Source of the DNA: JAIQFL01 sp035295745
GTDB taxonomy: Bacteria; Acidobacteriota; Terriglobia; Bryobacterales; Bryobacteraceae
Assembly (NCBI GenBank): GCA_035295745.1
Contig: DATGIL010000107.1
Span: forward strand, 1 to 64,000
Direction: 5' to 3'
DNA: 64,000 nt
Both the position numbers and the translations under genes were made by a program. Positions 35,053 to 41,924 of the stretch are shown in pieces. Numbering within the stretch: the first letter of the stretch is position 1; each line of letters starts with the position of its first letter. The notes beneath the pieces are model-generated. The model saw only the letters and a list, made by a program, of their open reading frames with translations. It made no database searches and was not told the DNA's origin.

Positions 35053-35982
35053 ATGAGCACTCAAGTGATTGGCGCCACAGCCGCATCCCTGACTGATGCC
35101 GCTTGGGAAGCGATTCGCGATGCCTACGATCTGCACGTGCACGTCGCGCCCGATGTCATCGAGCGACGCATTGACGATATCGGCCTGGCGCGCGAGTTTA
35201 TCGCGCGAGGCTTAAAGGGATTCATCCTGAAATCGCACTATATGCCCACCGCTGAGCGCGCGAAAGTAGTCTGTGCCGCGGTTCCCGGTATCGAGGCGTA
35301 CGGATCTCTCACACTGAATCATAGCGTTGGGGGCTTGAATCCAGTGGCCGTGGAGCTGGCTGGACGCTCGGGTGCAAGGCTGGTATGGATGCCTACAGTC
35401 GATGCGGCTAACGAAACCGCAGGGCGGGCAGACGGTCCTACCACCAAGCTTCCGTTTTGGGCCAAGATTCAGCGTGAGCTTTCTGCCGCAGGAATTGCAC
35501 CGCCGCCCATCACTGTACTTGGTGATGACGGCAACATTAACCAGGCGACCCGCCGGTGCCTGGAATTGATCCGGCATCACAACATGATTTTGGCGACCGG
35601 ACACCTGGGGCGCCACGAGATCTTTCCACTGGTGCGAACCGCACGGGAAATGGGAGTGAAAAAAGTTCTCGTCACCCACGCCGAGTTTCCTTCCCAGAAT
35701 CTGAGCCCGCAAGAACAATTCGAATTGGCCGAGATGGGCGCAATCATCGAGCACTGCTTCACTACGATGCACACGGGCAAGGCTTCATGGGAGACGTTGG
35801 TGGACGGCATTCATCGGGTGGGCCCGGAACGCTGTCTCATGTCGACCGATCTGGGCCAGACCACCAATCCGCCGCTAACGGAAGGCTTCGCCAGATTTGC
35901 GCAGACGATGCTCGATGCCGGCCTCGCATTCGACCAGGTTCGGCACATGTGCGTCACCAACTCTCGCGCGCTGCTATCCTGA
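35053..35982 (+). CDS. DUF6282-type amidohydrolase-fold enzyme
   Basis: 309 residues from the ATG at 35053. Metal-ligand motifs of the amidohydrolase superfamily are visible in order: DLHVHVAPD (HxH), LKSHYMP, ATGHLGRHE (His), VTHAEFPSQN (His) and MSTDLGQTT (Asp). The family has no assigned reaction. It is the first gene of an operon with LigK-type aldolase, LigB-LigA dioxygenase and SDR. In protocatechuate 4,5-cleavage two steps, pyrone-dicarboxylate hydrolysis (LigI) and oxalomesaconate hydration (LigJ), are done by amidohydrolase-fold enzymes. I infer one of these roles, most likely the lactonase because a GalB-type hydratase is at 51032. Confidence 0.8.
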   Translation: MSTQVIGATAASLTDAAWEAIRDAYDLHVHVAPDVIERRIDDIGLAREFIARGLKGFILKSHYMPTAERAKVVCAAVPGIEAYGSLTLNHSVGGLNPVAVELAGRSGARLVWMPTVDAANETAGRADGPTTKLPFWAKIQRELSAAGIAPPPITVLGDDGNINQATRRCLELIRHHNMILATGHLGRHEIFPLVRTAREMGVKKVLVTHAEFPSQNLSPQEQFELAEMGAIIEHCFTTMHTGKASWETLVDGIHRVGPERCLMSTDLGQTTNPPLTEGFARFAQTMLDAGLAFDQVRHMCVTNSRALLS

Positions 35983-36015
35983 CACTGAACGCTCGGGTCT
36001 CGGAAAGCGCGTCTT

Positions 36016-36702
36016 ATGAGCCACAAGATCGTACGCCGGATCGCACGTCCTGATCTCGAAATTGTCCGGTTGCTTGGCGAACTTGGTGCTGCCACCGTAC
36101 ATGAAGCGCAGGGACGTACAGGCCTGATGCGTCCCTATCTGCGTCCGATCTATGCGAGTGCCAGGATCGGAGCACCGGCGGTTACGGTCTCCTGCCATCC
36201 CGGGGATAATCTGATGATTCACGCCGCTATTGAAGTCTGCCGGCACGGAGACATTCTGGTGGTTGCGCCGACATCCGAGTCCACCGACGGAATGTTCGGC
36301 GAGTTGCTGGCCGTTTCGTGCCGGGCTCACGGGATCGCCGGACTGATTATCGATGCCGGCGTCCGCGACACCGCCGAGCTCACTGCGATGCAGTTTCCCG
36401 TGTGGTCGAAGGCGGTCTGCGCACAAGGCACGGTGAAGGCCAGTGCCGGATCGGTCAACGTACCGATCGTTTGCGCCGGCGCACTGGTCAATCCCGGCGA
36501 CGTGATTGTAGGAGATGCGGACGGAGTGGTGGTTGTGCCACGCATCGAAGCGCCGCGGGTGGCCGAGCTCGCGGAACAGCGCCGATCGAAAGAGGAAAAG
36601 ACACGTGAGCGGTTGGCGCGGGGCGAACTGGGAGTGGACTTCTACGGGCTTCGCTCTAAACTGAAGGAACTCGGCGTCGATTATGTCGATGGCGAAGGCT
36701 AA
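36016..36702 (+). CDS. ligK: 4-carboxy-4-hydroxy-2-oxoadipate aldolase family (LigK/GalC, RraA fold)
   Basis: 228 residues of the RraA/HMG aldolase fold. Typical LigK features are GAATVHEAQGRTGLM near the N-terminus, HPGDNLMIHAAIE, the Arg/Asp metal-phosphate motif IIDAGVRDTAEL, and GDADGVVVVPR. LigK/GalC cleaves carboxy-hydroxy-oxoadipate to pyruvate and oxaloacetate, and also decarboxylates oxaloacetate. It is the last step of gallate and protocatechuate 4,5-cleavage. Neighbouring ring-cleavage and dehydrogenase genes support this over the RNase-E regulator RraA. It starts 33 bases after the DUF6282 stop. Confidence 0.85.
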   Translation: MSHKIVRRIARPDLEIVRLLGELGAATVHEAQGRTGLMRPYLRPIYASARIGAPAVTVSCHPGDNLMIHAAIEVCRHGDILVVAPTSESTDGMFGELLAVSCRAHGIAGLIIDAGVRDTAELTAMQFPVWSKAVCAQGTVKASAGSVNVPIVCAGALVNPGDVIVGDADGVVVVPRIEAPRVAELAEQRRSKEEKTRERLARGELGVDFYGLRSKLKELGVDYVDGEG

Positions 36703-36716
36703 GGGGAAAGACGAGC

Positions 36717-37883
36717 ATGGGACAAATCGTTTCTGCGATGGCGACGGTGCACGCGCCACAACTGTTCACCCGCCCGCCCAGTGAGGATCCGCGGCAGCTC
36801 GATGCCGACATTGCCGCCATGCGCGAGCTCGGCCGAACCATTGAAGAGTCCCGGCCCGACGCGATTATCGTGATCGGCAGCGACCACCTCGAGACATTTT
36901 TCCTCTCGTCGGTTCCGACCTTTGCCATTGTCGCGGGAGAGATCTCGCGGGCGGCGTTCGCCGGACACGACTACCGCATGCCGATTCACACGCCGCTTGC
37001 CGAAGCTCTCCTCGACGGCCTGGTGCGGGCCGATTTCGATCTGGCGTATTCGCAAGATGCCCTGCTCGGGCATGCCTTCGCGGCTGTGTATGAGTGGGTG
37101 ATCGAGGGTCGCAAGATTCCGGTCATTCCGGTGTTTGTGAATGCCTATCTTCCGCCGCTGCCCAGTGCCCGGCGATGCGCCGCGCTGGGGGCTGCCATCC
37201 GAGACATCATCGCGTCGCGCCCCGAACGGGTCGCCATCGTCGCCAGCGGAGGCATGTCGCACTATCCGGGCACGTGGAAATATCCCCAGCCCGCCTTCGA
37301 TTTCGACTGGTGGGCCATCGCCCAAATGGAGCGCGGCCACTTGGAGGCCCTGCTCGCGTTAACGAATGCGCAACTGGACGAAGTGGGTAACACCGAGATG
37401 CTCCCCTGGATGATCATGTTCGGCGCGATTGGGAATCAGCCCGGCGAACTGCTTTCGTATCAGCCAACGTGGCACCATGGGCACGCTGTCATGCGATTTC
37501 TTCCTGGCCGGCAGAGTCCTCCACAAACTCCGGAGCCGCCGCCGCAGTACGATTTTCAGAACTCCGGCGGGTACCGTTTCTACGAGCATCCCTCTCCCTC
37601 GGCCTACAACCTCAACAAAGTCATCTATGACCTGCGCCACCAGCAGCAGCTTCGTCTCCGCCTGCTGGAGGATGCACCTTCACTCGCCGCGGAATATGGA
37701 TTGAGCCCAACGGAGACGCAGGCGCTCGAGACGTTGAAGGATGAGAGCATCGATATTCTACGGTCGCTCAAGTCGCATCCTTTGGTGGAAATCGGGGCGC
37801 ATCCCCTCGGGACGTTGATGTGCCTCGTGGTAGTGCAGGCTGAAGCTCGCAGATTGAAACAGAAAGTGGGAGTTGAAAACTGA
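36717..37883 (+). CDS. Class III extradiol dioxygenase, LigB-LigA fusion
   Basis: 388 residues. Residues 1-265 are a LigB-type catalytic domain: His12 (ATVHAPQL), His57 (IGSDHLE), catalytic His182 (GGMSHYPG) and Glu227 (GNTEMLPW) match the Fe(II) and acid-base residues. Residues ~297-380 resemble the small LigA subunit (NLNKVIYDLRHQQQ, YGLSPTETQALETLKD, HPLVEIGAHPLGTLMCLVV). LigAB opens protocatechuate between carbons 4 and 5; gallate dioxygenases (GalA/DesB) are similar B-A fusions. Gallate or protocatechuate is therefore the likely substrate, but a methylated relative is possible. AAGGGGAAAG is the ribosome site. Confidence 0.85.
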   Translation: MGQIVSAMATVHAPQLFTRPPSEDPRQLDADIAAMRELGRTIEESRPDAIIVIGSDHLETFFLSSVPTFAIVAGEISRAAFAGHDYRMPIHTPLAEALLDGLVRADFDLAYSQDALLGHAFAAVYEWVIEGRKIPVIPVFVNAYLPPLPSARRCAALGAAIRDIIASRPERVAIVASGGMSHYPGTWKYPQPAFDFDWWAIAQMERGHLEALLALTNAQLDEVGNTEMLPWMIMFGAIGNQPGELLSYQPTWHHGHAVMRFLPGRQSPPQTPEPPPQYDFQNSGGYRFYEHPSPSAYNLNKVIYDLRHQQQLRLRLLEDAPSLAAEYGLSPTETQALETLKDESIDILRSLKSHPLVEIGAHPLGTLMCLVVVQAEARRLKQKVGVEN

Positions 37884-38632
37884 TGGCTGGACGATTGGAT
37901 GGACGTGTTGCCGTGATCAGCGGCGCCGCCGGAGGACTCGGAAAGGCAGCGGCAGTGCGTCTTGCCTCGGAGGGCGCCGCGATTGAAATACTCGACCTGA
38001 AAGACGGCTCGGCGGCAGTGAGCGAAATCGTTGCGGCGGGCGGCAAGGCGCACTCCATCCTTTGCGACTGCACCGACGAAGCGCAGATCGGGCAGGCTGC
38101 GGGCGAGATCGCGTCGCGCCATGGGCGTGTCGATATCCTGGTGAACAATGCCGGCATCCTGGCGGGCCGAAAGCCGTGGCACACACTCACCAGGGAGGAA
38201 GTCACGCGTTACGTGGAAATCAATTACGTGGGCTATTTCCTGGTGACGAAGGCGATGTATCCGCACCTCAAGAGAAGCAAGACGCCGAGGATCATCATGG
38301 TTGCGTCGCGCACGTACTTCCTGGCAAACCCGGGACAAATGCCATACGTCGCCAGCAAGGGCGCGGTGATGGGGATGACGCGTGTGCTCGCTAAAGAACT
38401 TGGTGACGATGCGATTCCGGTGAATGCAGTAATGCCCGGGATGGTGGCGACTCCGGGCACCCTGGAGCACTCGCCGGAGGAGGCATTCGATCGAGTGATG
38501 AATAATCAGGCGATCAAAAAGCGGGTACAGCCCGAGCACCTGGCGGCGCTCATCGCGTTCCTCGCGAGCGACGACGCGGAACTCATCACTGGACAGATGA
38601 TCATCTGCGACGGCGGCGGCTACCTGCACTAG
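37883..38632 (+). CDS. SDR-family oxidoreductase
   Basis: 249 residues, classical short-chain dehydrogenase. Cofactor motif GAAGGLGKA, NNAG at 88-91 and catalytic Ser142, Tyr155, Lys159 (YVASK) are all present. Start overlaps the dioxygenase stop by one base (TGATG), so production is coupled. Asp38 after the second strand (ILDLKD) suggests NAD preference. In protocatechuate 4,5-cleavage an NAD(P)-dependent oxidation of carboxy-hydroxymuconate semialdehyde is needed, normally by the unrelated LigC; this SDR may replace it, or act on a side chain before cleavage. This is inference from position. Confidence 0.88.
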   Translation: MAGRLDGRVAVISGAAGGLGKAAAVRLASEGAAIEILDLKDGSAAVSEIVAAGGKAHSILCDCTDEAQIGQAAGEIASRHGRVDILVNNAGILAGRKPWHTLTREEVTRYVEINYVGYFLVTKAMYPHLKRSKTPRIIMVASRTYFLANPGQMPYVASKGAVMGMTRVLAKELGDDAIPVNAVMPGMVATPGTLEHSPEEAFDRVMNNQAIKKRVQPEHLAALIAFLASDDAELITGQMIICDGGGYLH

Positions 38633-38666
38633 CGCGCTACGCGGGTGGCGGTACCACATCAACCCG

Positions 38667-38672
38667 TATACT
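38667..38672 (+). promoter_or_regulatory. -10 box, leaderless start
   Basis: TATACT (5/6 to consensus) ends exactly 6 nt before the ATG at 38679, placing +1 on or next to the A of ATG. No ribosome site is present. Confidence 0.55.
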
Positions 38673-38678
38673 ACAAAT

Positions 38679-39314
38679 ATGACGTGCGCCATCTGCAAGA
38701 CGCGCCGTCCGCGGCGCTTCTGCCCGGGCGTAAAGGGAGAGATCTGCACGGTTTGTTGCGGCCAGGAAAGGGAGGTCACGGTCACCTGTCCCTTCGATTG
38801 CCAGTATCTGGTGGAGTCTCGCAAACACGACCAGCCGCTGGTCACATCGGATGGCGAACTGTCGAATCCCGACATCAAAGTCAATCGCAAGACCCTCGAG
38901 GGAACTGAGGATTTGTGGTTTTTCACGGGACGCCTCCTGCTCGTGGCATCGATCGCGACGCATGGGGCGGTAGATTCGGATGTACGCGAGGCTCTGGAAG
39001 CGCTGATTCGGACCTATCGCACGCTGCAGAGCGGCGTTCTTTTCGAGAGCGTGCCGGAAAACGCGCTGGCGGCGACGATCTTTCGCGAGGTGCAAAAGGG
39101 TTTGGCGCGTTTCCGGGAGGAGGAAGCCAAGCACCTCGGCATGCCCCGCACTCGCGATTCGCACGTTCTTGTAATCCTGGTGATGTTCCATCGGCTCGCA
39201 GTAGAGAGTAATAACGGCCGCCCCCGAGGACGCGCCTTTCTTTCGGAACTGCTCAAGGAGCACGGTGTTTCTCAGCCTTCCCCGCCCTCCCCTTCTTCGT
39301 TGATCCTGCCATAG
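38679..39314 (+). CDS. Cys-rich zinc-finger-like hypothetical protein
   Basis: 211 residues. The first ~42 hold eight Cys in a zinc-ribbon-like pattern (CAICKTRRPRRFC, ICTVCCG, VTCPFDC). The rest is mostly helical, with no signal or membrane segment, so it is cytoplasmic. I do not know its function; such N-termini occur in SEC-C-like and other nucleic-acid or protein-binding proteins. The last 43 bases overlap the 3' end of fliM on the other strand, so the Pro/Ser-rich tail is encoded antisense to the FliM tail. Confidence 0.75.
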   Translation: MTCAICKTRRPRRFCPGVKGEICTVCCGQEREVTVTCPFDCQYLVESRKHDQPLVTSDGELSNPDIKVNRKTLEGTEDLWFFTGRLLLVASIATHGAVDSDVREALEALIRTYRTLQSGVLFESVPENALAATIFREVQKGLARFREEEAKHLGMPRTRDSHVLVILVMFHRLAVESNNGRPRGRAFLSELLKEHGVSQPSPPSPSSLILP

Positions 39315-40258
39315 TTGGGCGCCCTTCGGATCATCTCGACCTGGCACGCCCGCTTGCGCCCGGTAGTCACGATCTGCGCTGTGAACTTGTGGACTCCGTT
39401 GATCAGCAGTTCAACGGAGCGATCCGCGGAAAAATCAAGGATCAGCAAATTGCCAACCTTCAAGTCGAGCAAGTCCCGTACGCTGAGAGTCGGGCCCTCC
39501 AGGCGGGCTTCAGCGGTCAGCAAGCCTTCCCGCAAGAAGCGCAAAATGCGCATTTGCTCGGCAACGCTGGCGTGCGTTTTGCGGACCGACCACTGCTGGT
39601 CGAACTTTTGACGCATCATCTTGATGACGATCGACGGCATGGCGATGTTCATCATGCCGACGGTCTCTCCGATGCGGATTTCGATTCCTATCGAGACGAC
39701 GGCTTCGTTAGGTGCAAGAATGTGCAGAAGCTGGGGCTCTGTTTCCATGCTCTCGATGGTGAAGTCGACCATGGTCACCCCTTTCCACGCCTCGCGCAAG
39801 TCGTTGAGAATGATGCGGAACAATCCATCCAACAGCTTCTGCTCAATCTCGGTGATATCGCGTTGAATGGTCGGCGATTTACCCGTACCTCCCAATAACA
39901 TCTCGAGAATAGGAAACACCAGCGAGGGATTGAGTTCCATGACACCGTTCCCGTCGTATGGGTTTAGTCCCAATGAAACCATACAAGTAGGAGACGGCAG
40001 GCCATCCAGGAACTCCGCATAGGAAAGTTGTTCCACACTTACGAGGTTGACCGTCAAATAAGACCGCAGGTATGCGGACAGGCTGGAAACCAGGTTCCGT
40101 ACAAATGTGTCATGCAGCAGGTGGATCGCCCGGACCTGCGATTTGGGGATGCGGTCCGGCCTTCGGAAATCAAACTTGACCGTCGGAGTCTCCCGCTTCC
40201 GGTCCTGCATGTTTTGAAAAACCGCATCGATTTCGGTTTGTGAAAGCTGCCGGCTCAA
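39272..40258 (-). CDS. fliM: Flagellar motor switch protein FliM
   Basis: 328 residues. The N-terminal LSQTEIDAVFQNM is the CheY-P-binding segment. The middle domain has the GGTGKSP region, and the end is a SPOA (FliN-like) domain with LSVRDLLDLKVGNLLILDF. FliM is part of the C-ring that sets torque and rotation sense. No other flagellar gene is near, which is unusual because fliM normally sits with fliN and fliL. It starts TTG behind AGGAG. The stop overlaps the Cys-rich gene's 3' end. Confidence 0.95.
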   Translation of the reverse strand: MSRQLSQTEIDAVFQNMQDRKRETPTVKFDFRRPDRIPKSQVRAIHLLHDTFVRNLVSSLSAYLRSYLTVNLVSVEQLSYAEFLDGLPSPTCMVSLGLNPYDGNGVMELNPSLVFPILEMLLGGTGKSPTIQRDITEIEQKLLDGLFRIILNDLREAWKGVTMVDFTIESMETEPQLLHILAPNEAVVSIGIEIRIGETVGMMNIAMPSIVIKMMRQKFDQQWSVRKTHASVAEQMRILRFLREGLLTAEARLEGPTLSVRDLLDLKVGNLLILDFSADRSVELLINGVHKFTAQIVTTGRKRACQVEMIRRAPNYGRINEEGEGGEG

Positions 40259-40582
40259 TCCACGCTCCTGGCAGAACTATCGGCAGGTTGCGGAAAAACT
40301 TTAGAGACCCAAAGCAGGAAAAGCGCCCGATACCTGTCGCCGAAACAAGGCGCCCTCGGCCCGCTCAAAGCCAAGGCGTTGGGTTGGTTTTGACACCGCG
40401 AGGCGCCCGTGTAAGCAAGCGTTGACGCAGTGGTGTGCAGCCCTGACGCTCACAGAGCGCTTCGACATGTTGCACTTGTCGATCTGCAAGTAGAACGGCC
40501 GGCACCAGGGAGCCCGGCGCGCCACAATTGCCGGAGGCGTGTTCCCCCTTCAGGAAGAGCAACTCCTCGGCCTCCATATTTG
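40259..40582. other. Long divergent gap between fliM and MBOAT gene
   Basis: These 324 bases lie between two divergent genes. A minus-strand frame at 40365-40577 (70 codons, starting MEAEELLFLKGEH) is open but lacks a ribosome site and any family I recognise. I leave it uncalled. Nothing else clear is seen except the operator-like sites that begin at 40583. Confidence 0.3.
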
Positions 40583-40649
40583 TGAACACGTTCAAAATTA
40601 TCTTGACGTTTCCGCTCCAACCCGCCCATACTGATATTGAACACGTTCA
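40583..40649 (+). promoter_or_regulatory. Twin operator-like sites flanking a promoter
   Basis: TGAACACGTTCAAAA occurs twice, at 40583-40597 and 40638-40652, 55 bp apart (about five helical turns). Each 12-mer is palindromic except for its central two bases. A promoter-like pair, TTGACG (40603-40608) and CATACT (40627-40632), lies between them. The second site overlaps the TTG start. Two dimers bound in phase could loop out or cover the promoter; a TetR-type regulator is a reasonable guess. Confidence 0.5.
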
Positions 40650-41860
40650 AAAGAACGAGGTGGGCCCTGACTCCCGCGCTGCGACTACTAATTGCCTCAC
40701 TCGGAGCGATCTACGCAATCAAGGCTGTCGCGCTGGCCGTCCGCGGCGGCCCTAGCACCGCAAGCGGGCTCGCCGCGTTCCTGTTCGCGTGGCCCGGCGT
40801 GATCCCCGTCCATTTTCGGGAGCGCCAGGCGCCTCAAGCCATCGACCCCGCCCGGTTCCTCGCTGCCTGGGTGCGAATGGCGTCAGGCGCAGTATCGATC
40901 ATCCTGCTCGCCGTCTACGCCCCGGCTATTCCGGGCCAGATGCTTGGCCTCGCCGGCGTCGCGGCACTCCTCCTTACCATCCATCTCGGTATCCTCGACG
41001 TGCTTCCCTGGTTGTTGCGGTGGGCGGGCTTTGCCGTGCCACTCCTGTTCGACCGTCCCTGGGCGTCCAGATCGCTCAACGAATTCTGGAGCCGGCGCTG
41101 GAACCTGGCATTCGTCGAAATGAACGGGCGCCTCTTTCTGAAGCCCCTACGTCGCTCTTTCGGCAGGCCAGGCTCGCGCTTCGCTTTGTTCGCACTGTCC
41201 GGTCTGCTGCATGAGTTGGCGTTAAGCTGGCCGGCGGGTGCTGGTTGGGGATTGCCATTGGGCTGCTTCCTGCTGCACGGCGCTTTGACGGCGATAGAAG
41301 AGCGATTCCGCATCGTCAACCGCGCCTGGACGTGGTTCTGGCTGATTGCTCCTTCGCCCTGGCTCTTTCACGAGCCCTTCCGGCGCACGTTGATTGTGCC
41401 GCTCTACTTCTGGTTGCACCGCCTGATCTCCCATCACCCCTGGGATTGGTACCTGTCGCTCGCGATCTACGCAGCCGCCCTGGGCCAATTGGTTGTGCCG
41501 ATCGCCAGCTTCCAGGTGCCGGCCCGTTTAGGGTGGAAGGAGGACATCCCGAAACTCACCCGCTTCAATCAAAAGGTCTTTTGGGTGTATGCCTTCTACA
41601 TCCTGCTGTCAATCGTGAGCTTCTCGGTGCTGACCTGGCGGCTGCACGACGAATTCCTGGCTGGGGAACTGGCCGCCCGCTGGATCGCGGGTTTCATCGC
41701 GGTTTTTTGGACGGTCCGGGTGCTGCTCGACGTTTTCTGGTACGACCATCGGGACTGGCCTGCCGGCAATGAACTCGTGGCAGGTCACGCCCTACTTACC
41801 AGCCTCTTCTGCACACTCGCCGCTGTGTACTGGTTCACCGCATTGGTGCCGGCAAGATGA
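40637..41860 (+). CDS. Wax-synthase-type MBOAT acyltransferase-like membrane protein
   Basis: 407 residues with about eight to ten membrane helices. The middle shows the wax-synthase domain signature (FDRPWASRSLNEFWSRRWN) and the conserved His in SGLLHELALS, as in membrane-bound O-acyltransferases that esterify long-chain alcohols or sugars. After ~300 residues an extra segment (WKEDIPKLTRFNQKVFW onward, three or more helices) follows that is not part of that domain. It looks like a fused second membrane module. The TTG start is the only usable in-frame one and lies inside an operator-like repeat, so the true start is uncertain. The gene stands alone. Confidence 0.75.
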   Translation: MNTFKRTRWALTPALRLLIASLGAIYAIKAVALAVRGGPSTASGLAAFLFAWPGVIPVHFRERQAPQAIDPARFLAAWVRMASGAVSIILLAVYAPAIPGQMLGLAGVAALLLTIHLGILDVLPWLLRWAGFAVPLLFDRPWASRSLNEFWSRRWNLAFVEMNGRLFLKPLRRSFGRPGSRFALFALSGLLHELALSWPAGAGWGLPLGCFLLHGALTAIEERFRIVNRAWTWFWLIAPSPWLFHEPFRRTLIVPLYFWLHRLISHHPWDWYLSLAIYAAALGQLVVPIASFQVPARLGWKEDIPKLTRFNQKVFWVYAFYILLSIVSFSVLTWRLHDEFLAGELAARWIAGFIAVFWTVRVLLDVFWYDHRDWPAGNELVAGHALLTSLFCTLAAVYWFTALVPAR

Positions 41861-41924
41861 ACCATCCGGCAGCCTTGAGACCCCCGTTTCCGATGTGCAA
41901 CTGCGATCGCATTTCGTCCCCTCG

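Noticed and set aside
37625..38926. A 433-codon minus-strand open frame opposite the dioxygenase and SDR genes
   Set aside because: It covers the complement of two well-supported enzymes; long antisense frames are expected at this GC content.
40365..40577. 70-codon minus-strand ORF between fliM and the MBOAT gene
   Set aside because: No ribosome site, no recognisable family, mixed codon use. Left as unassigned gap sequence.
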